64,000 nucleotides of DNA from Streptomyces finlayi (GTDB lineage: Bacteria; Actinomycetota; Actinomycetes; Streptomycetales; Streptomycetaceae), in assembly GCF_014216315.1 (NCBI RefSeq), contig NZ_CP045702.1, positions 5,022,001 through 5,086,000 of the forward strand. Reading direction: 5' to 3'. Both the position numbers and the translations under genes were made by a program. Shown piece after piece: positions 44,076-55,700 of this stretch (positions are counted from its first letter, which is position 1; the number at the start of each line of letters is the position of its first letter). Under the pieces are notes generated by a model. It searched no databases and was not told the origin of the DNA. It saw nothing but the letters and a program-made list of their open reading frames with translations.

Positions 44076-44112
44076 GTCGCCGGACGGGCTGAAATCACGC
44101 CCCTCCGGCGAC
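44076..44112. terminator. Terminator downstream of desD
   Basis: A 9-bp stem (44076-44084 with 44104-44112) and a 19-base loop, 11 bp past the desD stop on the minus strand. Confidence 0.65.
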
Positions 44113-44123
44113 GCGCCGCAGCT

Positions 44124-45899
44124 CTACAGACCCGCGATCGGGTTCTTGAGCGTGCCGATCAGCTGCAGGGCGCCCGACGGGTCCGTCAGGTCGACCATCT
44201 GCTTGTTGTCGCGCAGCTGCAGTCGGTTCAGGCAGGACAGCGCGAACTCGTCCGTGAACATGTCGTACCGCTCGAACTTGTCCGCGAGGTGGGGCACCGA
44301 CTCCTGGTAGCCGCTCACGCACTCCGCGACCGTCCGCCAGAACGTGTCCTCGTCGAGGACGCCCTCCGCGGCCAGGCCTGCGCCCAGGAACCGGAAGAAG
44401 CAGTCGAAGACGTCGGTGAAGACCGACAGCAGCTTCATGTCCTCGGGGACCTCGGCGCGGATGCGCTCGACCTGGGGCGGCAGAACCGCGTCCGGGTCCA
44501 TGACCGCGATCTCCTCGGCGATGTCCTTGAAGACCGTGCGGCGTACGGCCCCGTCCTCGATGACCAGGATGACGTTCTCGCCGTGCGGCATGAACACCAG
44601 GTCGTACGCGTAGAAGCTGTGCAGCACCGGGACGAGGTAGGCGTCCAGGTAGCCGCGCAGCCACTCCGCCGGCTCCAGGCCCGACTCGGCGATCAGCACG
44701 CCCGCGACGGACGTCCCCTCGTGGTCGGTGTGGAGCAGTGAGGCCATCGTGGCGACGCGCTCGCCGGGTGCCAGGTCCGGGACGGGGCTCTCGCGCCAGA
44801 GCGCGGCCAGCATCTTCAGATACGGGGAGCCCTTGGCGGTCGCCGACTCGTACGCCCGGTGGTGGTAGCCGACGGCCGCCCGCTCCCGGATGATCGAGAA
44901 CCGGGCCCGGCGCAGCAGCTCGTCACGCTCGACGAGTCCCGCGAGCCAGTCGTTGATCGCGGGCGTCGCCTCCATGTACGCGGCCGAGAGCCCGCGCATG
45001 AATCCCATGTTGAGGACGGAGAGCGCCGTCTTCACGTAGTGCTTGCCGGGGTGGTCGGTGTTGAAGAACGTACGGATCGACTGCTGGGCGAGGTAGGCGT
45101 CGTCGCCCTCGCCCAGGCAGACCAGGTGCCGCTGCGCGAGCTCTCCGGCGAAGGTGACGGACAGCTTGTTCCACCACTGCCAGGGGTGCACCGGGATGAG
45201 GAAGTAGTCGTCGAGGTCCAGGCCGAGACCGCTCATCGTGGCGCCGAACCGGCCGAGGGTCTCCTCGCTCAGTTCCCCGGCGATCAGTGTCCCGTAGTCG
45301 AGACCGGCGCCCGCGGTGAACGTGGCGCGGTCGCGGCGGGCGGCGAGCCACACCAGCCGGATCTCCGCCGCGGTCTCGGGGGCGTACGCGCGGTACTCGT
45401 CCACGCCGAAGCCGAGGCGCCCGTTGTTGGCGACGAAGCAGGGGTGGCCCTCGGTCATCCCGGTCTCGATCGCCTGGAAGCCCGCGGAAACGAGCTGGGC
45501 GGAGGTGGCCGGTTCCTTGGTGAGTTTGTACGCGGTTCCGGCCAGCGTGGAGGAGATCTCCTCCAGGTAGACCGGCAGGATCTCCGCGGAGAGCCCCAGG
45601 GGCGAGCGCAGCTCGATGAAGAAGTCCAGCGCGTCCAGAGGGAGTTCGCCGCCGTGCCGGTGGCGGGTGATGGAGTCCGCGTCGACCTGCCAGTGGTCGA
45701 GTGCGAAGCGCCGTGCGGTGAAGCGGTACTCGGTCTCCGCGTCGTCGCTGCGGACCGAGTAGCGGTCGTCACCGAGCGGGGCGGGCGTGAGCAGACGTTC
45801 GTGGGCGAACTCGGCGAGACCCTTGCGGATCAGCAGCCGGGTGGCGGTGGCCCAGCGCTCGGGGGAGAGGTGGGCGACGCTGTCGGTGAGGGCCGGCAT
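44124..45899 (-). CDS. desD: Desferrioxamine synthetase DesD (NIS synthetase)
   Basis: A 591-residue NRPS-independent siderophore synthetase of the IucA/IucC family. Recognisable blocks are the substrate loop EGHPCFVANNGRLGFG, IPVHPWQWWN, KTALSVLNMGFMRGLSA, and the FerC-like C-terminal region with AYDLVFMPHGENVILV. It uses ATP to join and cyclise hydroxamate units into desferrioxamine E or B. Its start overlaps the desC stop (TGATG), so it ends a tight desABCD operon. A hairpin follows it. Confidence 0.96.
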   Translation of the reverse strand: MPALTDSVAHLSPERWATATRLLIRKGLAEFAHERLLTPAPLGDDRYSVRSDDAETEYRFTARRFALDHWQVDADSITRHRHGGELPLDALDFFIELRSPLGLSAEILPVYLEEISSTLAGTAYKLTKEPATSAQLVSAGFQAIETGMTEGHPCFVANNGRLGFGVDEYRAYAPETAAEIRLVWLAARRDRATFTAGAGLDYGTLIAGELSEETLGRFGATMSGLGLDLDDYFLIPVHPWQWWNKLSVTFAGELAQRHLVCLGEGDDAYLAQQSIRTFFNTDHPGKHYVKTALSVLNMGFMRGLSAAYMEATPAINDWLAGLVERDELLRRARFSIIRERAAVGYHHRAYESATAKGSPYLKMLAALWRESPVPDLAPGERVATMASLLHTDHEGTSVAGVLIAESGLEPAEWLRGYLDAYLVPVLHSFYAYDLVFMPHGENVILVIEDGAVRRTVFKDIAEEIAVMDPDAVLPPQVERIRAEVPEDMKLLSVFTDVFDCFFRFLGAGLAAEGVLDEDTFWRTVAECVSGYQESVPHLADKFERYDMFTDEFALSCLNRLQLRDNKQMVDLTDPSGALQLIGTLKNPIAGL

Positions 45900-46444
45900 C
45901 AGGAGGGACCTCCGGTCGTGGCCTGGAACTGTTCACGGGTGCACGCGCTGAGCAGCGCGGTCTTCTCCGGCTTGGTGATCTCGCGGAGGATCTCGAAGCC
46001 GACGGCCTTGTTCAGCGCGTGCACCGCGCCGTTGCGGACGTCGGGCTCCACGACGACACGGAGCACCGAGGGGTCGGCGAACAGTTCCTTCATGACGGCC
46101 GTGATCACGGCGAGCGTGAAGCCGTGCAGCGGGGTGTCCGTGGGGGCGACCAGGAAGTGCATCCCGATGTCACCCGGCTCGGCCTCGTACAGCCCCTTGA
46201 GCTCGACCTCGGCCGGGTCGTAGCGCTCCATGAGGAAGGCGGGCTCACCGTCGTGCAGCCCGATGAACGCGTCGTGGTGCGGGTGGGAGGCGATCGCCAT
46301 GTACTCGCGCTCGACGTCCTGGAGCCGGGCGTCGCCCATCATCCAGAACGACGCCTTGGGGTGGGTGACCCAGCTGTGCACCAGCTCCGCGTCGGACAGG
46401 GGGTCCAGCGGGCGGACGGTGAAGGTGCCGATGGTCCGGCTCAT
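45899..46444 (-). CDS. desC: DesC N-hydroxycadaverine acyltransferase (GNAT)
   Basis: A 181-residue GNAT-fold acyltransferase of the IucB type. It acylates N-hydroxycadaverine with acetyl- or succinyl-CoA. FWMMGDARLQDVEREY and the VVVEPDVRNGAVHALNKAVGF block (CoA-binding helix) are family traits. It overlaps desB by ATGA and desD by one base. Confidence 0.95.
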   Translation of the reverse strand: MSRTIGTFTVRPLDPLSDAELVHSWVTHPKASFWMMGDARLQDVEREYMAIASHPHHDAFIGLHDGEPAFLMERYDPAEVELKGLYEAEPGDIGMHFLVAPTDTPLHGFTLAVITAVMKELFADPSVLRVVVEPDVRNGAVHALNKAVGFEILREITKPEKTALLSACTREQFQATTGGPS

Positions 46445-47715
46445 ATCGCGAACTCCTGGAAGGCGATGGACTTCTCGACCGGGTAGTGCTCACGGCCGAG
46501 CAGTTCACCGATGATGTACGCGTTGCGGTACGCACCCATGCCCAGGTCGGGCGAGGTGATCGAATGGGTGTGCGTGCCCGCGTTCTGGAGGAAAACGCCG
46601 CGTCCGGTGCTGTCGATGCTGTAGTTGCGGGCCACGTCGAAGCGGCCCCGGCTGTCGTGTCTCAGTCGGTCGGTGATCGGCTCCAGGAAGGCCGGAGGGG
46701 TGTACCTGTATCCGGTGGCGAGGATCAGCCCGTGCGTGGTCAGGGAGTAGTCCTCACCCTGCTCCTCCTGGCGCAGACCCAGGGTGTACGTACCCGACAC
46801 CTCGTCGTAACTCGCGCTGTTCAAAGCCGAGTTGGTGAGCAGACGGGTGGGTACGGGGCCCGGCAGGTTCTTCTGGTAGAGCAGGTCGAAGATGGAGTCG
46901 ATGAGCTCGCCGTCGATCCCCTTGAAGAGACCCTTCTGGCTGGACTCCAGCCGGTAGCGGGCGTCCTCGGGCAGGGCGTGGAAGTAGTCCACGTACTCCG
47001 GCGACGTCATCTCCAGCGTCAGTTTGGTGTACTCCAGGGGGAAGAACCTCGGGGAGCGCGTCACCCAGTTGAGCCGGTAGCCGTGCACATCGATCTCGGA
47101 GAGCAGGTCGTAGTAGATCTCCGCCGCGCTCTGGCCGCTGCCGACGAGGGTGATGGACTCCTTCGCCTGGAGCGCCGCTTTCCCCTCCAGGTAACGGGAG
47201 TTGTGCAGCAGGTCGCCGCCCAGTCCCTGGCACGCCTCCGGGATGTATGGCGGGGTGCCGGTGCCCAGCACCAGGTGGCGGGCGCGGAAGACGCCGTCGG
47301 CGGTGCGCACGGTGTAGAGCGCGTCGCTCTCCTCGTACGTAACCGACCGGACGGTCTGGTTGAAGCGGATGCTGCTCAGTTTCGCGGCGGCCCAGCGGCA
47401 GTAGTCGTTGTACTCGGTCCGCAGGGGATAGAAGTTCTCGCGGATGTAGAAGGCGTACAGCCGGCCGCGTTCCTTGAGGTAGTTCAGGAAGGAGTACGGC
47501 GATGTCGGGTCGGCCATCGTCACGAGGTCCGACATGAACGGCGTCTGGAGGTGGGCCCCTTCGAGAAACATACCGGCGTGCCATTCGAAGTCCGGCTTGG
47601 ACTCCAGGAAGACGCCGTTCAGCTCGTCGATCGGCTCGGTGAGGCACGCGAGCCCGAGGTTGAACGGTCCGAGGCCGATCCCGATGAAGTCGTGGGGGTC
47701 AGGAAGCGCGGTCAA
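46441..47715 (-). CDS. desB: DesB cadaverine N-monooxygenase
   Basis: A 424-residue FAD- and NADPH-dependent N-hydroxylase of the IucD group. FAD motif GIGLGPFNLGL at the N-terminus, NADPH motif LVGSGQSAAEIYYD (about residue 205), and the late ILATGYRY are all present. It hydroxylates cadaverine made by DesA. The start is TTG at 47715 with GGGAG six bases upstream, inside the end of desA (17-nt overlap). Confidence 0.95.
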   Translation of the reverse strand: MTALPDPHDFIGIGLGPFNLGLACLTEPIDELNGVFLESKPDFEWHAGMFLEGAHLQTPFMSDLVTMADPTSPYSFLNYLKERGRLYAFYIRENFYPLRTEYNDYCRWAAAKLSSIRFNQTVRSVTYEESDALYTVRTADGVFRARHLVLGTGTPPYIPEACQGLGGDLLHNSRYLEGKAALQAKESITLVGSGQSAAEIYYDLLSEIDVHGYRLNWVTRSPRFFPLEYTKLTLEMTSPEYVDYFHALPEDARYRLESSQKGLFKGIDGELIDSIFDLLYQKNLPGPVPTRLLTNSALNSASYDEVSGTYTLGLRQEEQGEDYSLTTHGLILATGYRYTPPAFLEPITDRLRHDSRGRFDVARNYSIDSTGRGVFLQNAGTHTHSITSPDLGMGAYRNAYIIGELLGREHYPVEKSIAFQEFAI

Positions 47716-49147
47716 GGGATTCTCCCAGGTACTGCTCGGCGTGGCCCGAGATCAGGTCGAGGACCGCGGTGATGTCCTGCGCGGTCGTTTCAGGGTTGAG
47801 CAGGGTGAACTTGAGGTACTGGCGGTCGCCGACCTTCGTGCCGGCGACTACGGCCTCGCCGGAGGCGAACAGGGCCTTGCGGGCGTGGAGATTGGCCCGG
47901 TCGATCTCGGCGGGTGCGGTGACGGACGCCGGGATGTAGCGGAACACCAGGGTGGAGAGCTGCGGCTCGACGACGACGTCGAACCGCGGGTCGGCGGCGA
48001 GGAGCCGCCAGCCCTCGGCGGCCAGGCCGCAGACCTCGTCGAAGAGCTCGCCCACGCCGTCCGCACCCATGATGCGCAGCGTCATCCAGAGCTTCAGCGC
48101 GTCGAATCTTCGGGTGGTCTGGAGGGACTTGTCCACCTGGTTGGGGATACGTTCCTGCGTCATCCGCTGCGGGTTGAGGTACTCCGCGTGGTACGTGGCG
48201 TGGCGCAGCGTCGCTCGGTCGCGGACCAGCACGGCCGAGGAACTGACCGGCTGGAAGAAGGACTTGTGGTAGTCCACGGTGACCGAGTCGGCCAGCGCGA
48301 TGCCGTCGAGGAGGTGGCGGCGCGTGCGCGAGGCCAGCAGCCCGCAGCCGTAGGCGGCGTCCACGTGCATCCAGGTGGAGAAGCGCTCGCAGAGGGCGGC
48401 GATCTCGGGGAGCGGGTCGATGGAGCCGAAGTCGGTGGTTCCCCCGGTGGCGACGACCGCCATCGGCACGGAGCCTTCGGCGACGCACTGCTCCAGGGCG
48501 CGGGCCAGGGCGACGGTCTGCATGCGCTTGTTGCTGTCGACGGGGACGGACACGACGGAGTCGGGTCCGAGGCCGAGGAGTTTCGCGGACTTCTGGACAC
48601 TGAAGTGGCTGCACTCGGAGGCGAAGATCCGCAGCCGGGTGTAGTGCTCGGGACGGGACTTGGCCTCATCGCGGGCCAGTAGGAGCGCTTGCAGGTTCGA
48701 CTGCGTACCGCCGCTGGTGAAGATGCCGTCGGCGGCGGGGCCGAGGCCGATCCGCTCGGTGGTCCAGTCGATCAGCTTCCGCTCGATGAGCGTGCCGCCC
48801 CCGCTCTGGTCCCAGGTGTCCAGGGAGGAGTTGATGGCCGAGAGCACGGCCTCGCCGAGGACGGCGGGGATGACGACCGGGCAGTTGAGGTGCCCCAGAT
48901 AGCGCGGGTGGTGGAAGTAGACGGCGTCGCGGAGGTAGACGTCCTCGAGTTCGTCGAGAGCGGCCGAGGCGTCCCCGAGGGGCCGGTCCAGGTCTATCGC
49001 GTCGATGACGGGTGCCAGGTCACCGACGCCAATGCCGCTGAACGGCCGGTCGGTGGCGGCGAGTTTGGCCGCGACCCGTTCGACTCCCGCGGTGACGGAG
49101 CGACGGTAGTGCTCTGCGGTCGAGTCGTTGAGCAGGTGCGAACGCAT
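47699..49147 (-). CDS. desA: DesA lysine decarboxylase (PLP)
   Basis: A 482-residue pyridoxal-phosphate decarboxylase of group II. The PLP lysine is in VDYHKSFFQP (about 294), with the aspartate in MHVDAAYG and ASECSHFS (PLP stacking) before it. It turns lysine into cadaverine, the first step of desferrioxamine. GGAGGACCCC precedes the ATG at 49147; a longer reading to 49180 has no ribosome site. An iron box lies about 80 bp upstream, so the operon is expected to be repressed by DmdR1/IdeR in iron plenty. Confidence 0.95.
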   Translation of the reverse strand: MRSHLLNDSTAEHYRRSVTAGVERVAAKLAATDRPFSGIGVGDLAPVIDAIDLDRPLGDASAALDELEDVYLRDAVYFHHPRYLGHLNCPVVIPAVLGEAVLSAINSSLDTWDQSGGGTLIERKLIDWTTERIGLGPAADGIFTSGGTQSNLQALLLARDEAKSRPEHYTRLRIFASECSHFSVQKSAKLLGLGPDSVVSVPVDSNKRMQTVALARALEQCVAEGSVPMAVVATGGTTDFGSIDPLPEIAALCERFSTWMHVDAAYGCGLLASRTRRHLLDGIALADSVTVDYHKSFFQPVSSSAVLVRDRATLRHATYHAEYLNPQRMTQERIPNQVDKSLQTTRRFDALKLWMTLRIMGADGVGELFDEVCGLAAEGWRLLAADPRFDVVVEPQLSTLVFRYIPASVTAPAEIDRANLHARKALFASGEAVVAGTKVGDRQYLKFTLLNPETTAQDITAVLDLISGHAEQYLGESLDRAS

Positions 49148-49228
49148 GACTGGGGTCCTCCCGGGTGAGGGGAACTTCATCGAAACCCTCCGGGCAGGAG
49201 AAAAGGGGACGAGGGCGCGATGTTGAAG

Positions 49229-49247
49229 TAAGGGTAGCCTAACCTAA
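49229..49247 (-). promoter_or_regulatory. Iron box upstream of desA (DmdR1/IdeR)
   Basis: On the minus strand TTAGGTTAGGCTACCCTTA, a near match to the 19-bp iron box consensus TTAGGTTAGGCTCACCTAA known for the S. coelicolor des genes. It should control desABCD. Confidence 0.93.
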
Positions 49248-49298
49248 GTTTTGACGCAGGCCTCCCCCGCTCCCCACGGAGTCCGGAAGTTGACCGGT

Positions 49299-49425
49299 TT
49301 ACGCGTCTTCGGTGGCGTCTTCGGCGGCGGCGGCGTCTTCGGCGGTGGTTTCCGCGCGCAGCAGGTCCTCGCTGAGGCCGCGGCGCCAGTAGCCGACGAA
49401 GGTGACCCGCTTGCGCCGGAACGGG
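49299..49425 (-). pseudogene. Remnant of a siderophore-interacting protein (DesF-like), C-terminus only
   Basis: Read on the minus strand, the frame encodes RRKRVTFVGYWRRGLSEDLL and an Ala/Glu/Asp tail before a TAA stop (49299-49301). The VTF-x-GYWRRG block is the extreme C-terminus of FAD-dependent siderophore-interacting proteins. The rest of the gene, about 250 residues, is missing. No start codon is in frame upstream, and sequence before the block is not protein-like up to the iron box at 49470. In other Streptomyces a desF gene of this family adjoins desA, so this looks like its deleted copy. Confidence 0.65.
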
Positions 49426-49469
49426 GCGGGCCCCGTTGGTGTGGCGAACCCGGCATCGGTGGTCCGAAG

Positions 49470-49488
49470 GAAGGTTAGCCTACCCTTT
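49470..49488. promoter_or_regulatory. Second iron box
   Basis: GAAGGTTAGCCTACCCTTT shares the GGTTAG-CCTA core of the iron box. It probably belonged to the lost desE or desF gene. The only gene now within reach is the toxin gene (start 49778), about 290 bp away, so iron control of that gene is conceivable but unproven. The remaining gap 49489-49777 holds no gene I can support. Confidence 0.8.
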
Positions 49489-49777
49489 TCTCGCTCCGGG
49501 GACCCGCTCCGGGGACCCGCTCCGGGTCAGCTGTGAGCGGGCGCCCCTGCCGGATTCCGGAACGGTCGGGTCCGGAGGCGAAGAGTGCCTTACGAGTGCA
49601 TTGCCCCTTCTGTGTCAACGCTTGACATGTCCCCCTCCAAATGCAGTACAACTCTTGCGCCGGTGACGAACGCTGGGGAGCCGGTCCGGTACCGACCGTC
49701 ACCGCCCGGTCGCTTCGCGCACCCCTGCGAAGTGTCCGGCCCGGTGCGGTCCAAAGGCACTGAGGGTGACACACGGG

Positions 49778-52700
49778 ATGTTCGGTCCACGCGCACGAAG
49801 AAATCTGACGACCAGCACGATCGTGGTGCTGCTGTCGGCGGGTCTGCCACAACCGGCGTTCGCCGCCCAGGTCGAGGGCAAGGCCATCGTCGACGGGGTA
49901 CGGAGCTGGTTCGGGGCGGACGACGACGGTGGCGAGGGGGAGAGACCCCGGCCACCCGAGCTCCCCGACGAGGGGGTGACGGACAACCAGCGGCTCCCCG
50001 AGGGGCGCGAGGCTCCCAAGCCGAAGCGGACGGCGGAACTCACCGAGAAGCGCACCCCCAACGCCCGCTACTGGAAGCTCTCCGACGGCAGGGTCCAGGC
50101 CGAGATCTCCGGCACCCCGACGCACTACGAGTCGGGCAAGGACTGGAAGGCCATCGACACGGCGGTGCGCCCCGCCGCCCGTGACGGCTTCAGCCACGCC
50201 AACACGACCAACGTCGCCGGGACACGGTTCGGCTCGGACCCGGACCGGCTCGTCCGCTTCGCCACCGGGTCCGGACACCAGGTGACCATCGGTCTCAAGA
50301 AGCCCGCGAAGACGAAGCTCACTCCCCAGGTGGCAGGCAACGCCGTCACCTACCCCGCCGCGCTCGGCGCGGGAGCCGACCTCCGGTACACCGTGGGCCA
50401 CGGCTCGGTGAAGGAGGACATCGTCCTCGCCGCCCCGCCCGCCGGGAGCGCCGCGTACACCTTCACCCTCGACACCAAGGGCCTGACGGCCGGGCAGCTC
50501 GAGAACGGCTCCATCGCCCTCTACAGCGAGAGTGGCGGACCCGGGCGCCCCGAACTGGTCATCCCCGCACCGTTCATGACGGACGCGAAGAAGAACGCGG
50601 CTTCCGCGTACGGGACGGCCTCCAGCGACGCCGTCCAGCAGAAGCTCACGGGCGCGAAGGGCTCGTACGAGCTGACCCTGCGCCCGGACGCGAAGTGGCT
50701 GGCGGCCCCGGAGCGGCAGTACCCGGTGCTGATCGACCCGACGATCTCGATCGCGCCGACGGCCACCCAGTCCCAGGACGTCATGATCTCCTCGGACGAC
50801 CCCGCAGCCAACTACGACGGCAACTGGCGGCTGTCCGTCGGTGCCACCAGCCTCGGCGGCGCCTCCCGCGCCCTGGTGAGGTTCCCGCTGACCGGCGTCC
50901 CGGCCGGGGTGAAGCTGGACTCCGCCGACCTCAAGCTCTACTACGACCAGACGCACGGGTCGGGCGACACGGACGTCCCCCTGGAGGCGCACCGCGCCAC
51001 CGCCGCCTGGAACGAGACCACCGCCACCTGGGCCAGTGCCAAGGACATCACGGGTGAGCTCTCCGGCACCTCCGTCGTCGTCGACGACGGCGACACCGGG
51101 ACGACCGCGGCGAAGGGCGCCTGGCCGGCGTCCGGCAACACCGCGTTCACCCAGTACGCGGTCGACAAGGACTACCTTTACAACAAGGACGCGGTCGCCG
51201 GTGACACGTACACCTGGCAGCCGCAGATCCCCTCGGACGGCACCTACCGGGTCGACGTCCACAGCGTGCCCGCGGCCGACCGGGCCACCAACGCCCCGTA
51301 CACCGTGGCGTTCGACGGCGGCACGAAGGCGTACACCGTCGATCAGCGCACCGGCACGGGCGGTGTCTGGAAGACGCTCGGCAGCCACCCCTTCAAGGCG
51401 GGCAGCACCGGCAAGATCGTCCTCGGTGACGGTCCGGTGACCACCTCCACCGGGGTCATCGCCGACGCCGTACGGCTGACCAAGGGCGCCACCGTCACCA
51501 AGCGGGCCGGGGTCGTCAACACCTGGCACTCCTTCGGCGTGACCGACACCGTGCAGTCCTGGATCAACGGCACCGACACCAACAACGGCTTCGTGGTCAA
51601 GGCCGCCGACGAGACCACCACCGCCCCCGTGGGCGGACCGCGCTACGAGGCCGCCGAGTTCGCGTACAACGGCGGCGACGGCTCCAACCACCCGCGCCTC
51701 GTGCTGACCTGGGGACGCCCCGGAGTCACCCTCGACGCTCCCCGCGTCATCCACTCCACCGGCGCCGAGCTGAACTGGTCCGCCTACGCCGACCCGTCCG
51801 CGGCCTCGACGGCCGACGACATCGTGGAGTACCAGGTACACCGCAGCGTGTTCCAGACCTTCACGCCGTCCTCGCAGACCCTGCTCGCGCCCGTGGCGCC
51901 CACCAGCAGGTCGTTCACGGACTCCACCGCCACGCCGACCGCCGCCGACTCGGCGGACACCTTCGGGAACGTCTTCTACTACATGGTCGCGGTGAAGACC
52001 CGTGACGGGCAGGTGATCCCGGCACCGACGGAGATCGTCAAGCTGCCCACCGCGGGCCGTACCACCGTCGTCCTCCAGGGCGACGCGGCCGACACCACAC
52101 TCTCCAGTGCCCAGCCCACCACCGGCCACGACTCGATCACCGACTCGGCGATCGCGCACCCGTGGATGACGGTCGGCAACAACTCCGCGACGTACGGGAA
52201 GACGCGTGCGCTGCTGAAGTTCCCCTCCCTGAGCGAGGTACCCACCGGGGCGCGCGTCCTTGAGGCGCAGCTCGACATGTGGGGCACCACGACCACCACC
52301 GGAAGCGACGGGGCGGTCTACGAACTCCGGGGACTGACGAAGGACTTCGACGAGGCGACGGCGAGCTGGAACAACGCCACCGCCACCACCCCGTGGACCG
52401 CACCGGGCGGCGACGTGGGCACGGCCGTCGCCGACACCGTGGGCAGGGTCACCAACGACCCCGCCCGGCAGAGCTGGATGCTCACCTCGCTGGCCCAGCA
52501 GTGGGTCTCCCAGCCCACGAGCAACAAGGGCGTGGCGATCAAGCTCCAGGACGAGTCGCTGAGCGGGCCGCAGGAACGCACCGTGTTCCTGTCCTCCGAG
52601 GCCGAGGAGCCGCAGCTGCGGCCCCAGCTCGTCGTCACGTACATCGACAAGTCGACGGCCTCCACGTACTTCGCCCCCGACACCCCGTCGCGGATGATCC

Positions 52701-55700
52701 CGGGCGACGAGTACGGCATCGACGTCACCCTCACCAACACGACCACCACGGAGTGGAAGTCGGCCGACAAGGCCCTCTCGTACACCTGGTCGCTGCCCGA
52801 CGGCACGGACGCCACCACCGGCGGCAACCAGCTGCAGACGCCGCTGCCCAAGAACGTTCTGCCCGGTGAGACCGTCACGGTCAGGGCGCGGCTGAAGACC
52901 CCGATCAACTCGGACTCCGGCAACAAGCGCCTCGACTACGTCCTCGAGTGGGACCTGCGCGACAACACGGCGGGCACCTGGCTCTCGGCCACCGAGTCCA
53001 TCCCGCCGCTCGCGCAGAACGTGCGCGTGGAGGACCCGACCTCCGACCAGCTGGGCATGGAGAAGTTCTTCTCGTACACGGGGAAGAACACGGGCGGCGG
53101 CGGCACGCTCATGAACAACCTGTACGCGGGCAACACCGTCTGGCAGTACAACGCCCTGAGCAACCCGGGCCGCGGTCTGTCGACCTTCGCGCGCTTCGCC
53201 TACAACTCGCTCGACACCTCGGACACCGTCCTGGGCCACGGCTGGTCGGCGCAGGCCGCATCCCCGCTGCGCCTCGGTGCCGCGCTCGACTTCCACCCCA
53301 ACCCGAACCCCCGCGAGGTGACCCTGCCGGACGGCGACGGCACCTCGCACATCTTCCGCAAGCAGGACGACGGGTCGTGGAAGGCGCCCGCGGGCGTGCA
53401 CTACCTGCTGGAACAGGGTTCCGGCGTGGACTGCACTCCGGACAAGGACGGTGACCCGCAGGCGTGGTCGCTGACCCGCCCTGACCGCACGCGGTTCTTC
53501 TTCGACTGCGACGGCTATGTGACCTCGACGGTGGACAAGAACGGCAACACGCAGCTGTTCACCTACGAGGAGCGCAAGTCCAACAACAAGCCGGTCAAGT
53601 TCCTCCGCTACATCACCGACCCGGCCGGCCGACAGTCGCTCACCCTGGACTACTACTCCAAGGCCGACAGCAGCAACCCCAAGATCATCGACCACCTCAA
53701 GTCGATGACCGACATCTCGCAGCGCAAGCTGACCTTCGCGTACTCGGACAAGGGGCTGCTCACCAAGCTCACCGACGGCGCGGGCTCGTCCCAGCCGAAG
53801 GTGTTCCTCTTCGAGTACGACGCCACGCAGGGCAACAAGAACGTCAAGCTGGTCAAGACGACCGACCCGCGCGGCGGCGCCACCTCGCTCGACTACTACT
53901 ACCCGAACGAGGGCGACGACCCGAAGTTCCACTGGCACACCCAGCAGATCACCGACCGCCTCGGCGGCACCACGGGCTTCGTGTACACCGACCCGGACGG
54001 CAGTGCCGGCTCGGTGATCGAGACCAAGGTGACGGACGCGGAGAACCACGTCACGTCTCAGGTGCTCGACGGGTACGGGCGGGTCACGCAGATCACGAAC
54101 GCCAAGTCGGAGACGACGAAGCTCCACTGGGACGCGGACAACAACGTCGACCGGCTGGAGGAGGCCAACGGGGCCGTCTCCACCTGGACGTACGACCCGA
54201 AGACCGGCTACCCGCTGGAACAGAAGGACGCCGAGGCCAACAAGAACGGCACTCCGGCCCGTACCTACACCTATTCCACCGGGCTGAACGGCCACATCGC
54301 CGATCTCTTCGAGAAGCGCTCCCCCGAGGGCCGCACCTGGAAGTTCGGCTACGACCCCCGCGGCAACCTGACCTCGGTCACCGACCCCAAGGGCGTCGCG
54401 ACGGCGGCCCTGGACGACTACACCTCGAAGTCCGAGTACGACACGTACGGCCAGCTGACGAAGTCGATCGACGCGAACGGTCACGCGACCGCGAACAGTG
54501 ACTTCCAGCCGATGGGCTACCCGGCGACGATCACCGACGCCACCAACACCCGGTCCGCCTTCGTGTACGACGAGCGGGGCAACGTCACCGAGGTCACCAA
54601 CGCCAAGGGCGCCCGGGTCACCCAGACCTACGACACCTTCGCCCGCCCCCTGGAGAAGAAGGAGCCGAAGGACCAGGCGTCCGGGGACTTCATCACGACA
54701 CCGGCACCCGTCTACGACGCGAACGACAACATCACGCGGACGGTCTCGCCGAACGGCTCCCCCTCCGACTCCGTGTACGACAGGGCCGACCAGCTCACCG
54801 CGGCGACCATGCCCGGAGACGAGGCAACGGACCCGGTCCGCAGGACGACCGCCACCTACGACAAGGTCGGCAACGTCGTCACGATCACCGACCCCCGGGG
54901 GAACGAGACCCCGACGGTCGGGGACCACACCACCACGACCCGGTACGACGCGGTGTACCAGCCCGTCGAAATGCTGGACTCGGACGGCGGAAAGGTCACC
55001 ACGGCGTACGACAGTGTCGGAAACGTCGTCAAGGTGTCCGACCCGAAGAAGAACGCCAGCGCCGACCCGGACGACTACACCACTTCCTTCACCAACGACC
55101 TGAACCATCGCGTGGTGAAGACCACGGACGCCATCGGCAACTTCACCACCGTCAGGTACGACCTCGACGGCCTCACCGTCGGCAAGACGGACTCCGAGGG
55201 CAACGAGGCGCTCGCCACGTACGACGAGCGGGGCGCGCTCGTCGAGTCGAAGGTGCCGTTCTCCAAGGACGGCTCGGGAGGCGTCACCTACCGCACCACC
55301 CGGTACGCGTACGACCAGGTGGGCAACCGCACGAAGACGATCACGCCGCGCGGTGTCGAGACCACCGACGACGCGACCGACTTCACCTCGGAAACCGTCT
55401 ACGACGAGCTGAACCGGGTCAAGGAGGAGCGGTCGCCCTTCGACAAGGACGCGACGCGCTACAGCACCCCCGATTCGACGTTCTACTTCTACGACTCCGT
55501 CGGCAACCTGAGCTCTGTGTCGGCCCCGCCTTCGGACGGCCAGAGCGTCCGCAACATCACCGAGTACAGCTACTTCGACAACGGCTGGACCCGGACCGCG
55601 AAGGACCCGTGGGACATCACCACGTCCTATGAGTACAACGACCTGGGCCAGCAGACGAAGAACACCATGACCTCGGCCGGCGGGTCCCAGCAGCGCACCA

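Noticed and set aside
49244..49456. 70-codon minus-strand frame between the iron boxes
   Set aside because: It is Pro/Lys-rich shadow; the neighbouring frame holds the siderophore-interacting protein tail, which explains the open reading better.
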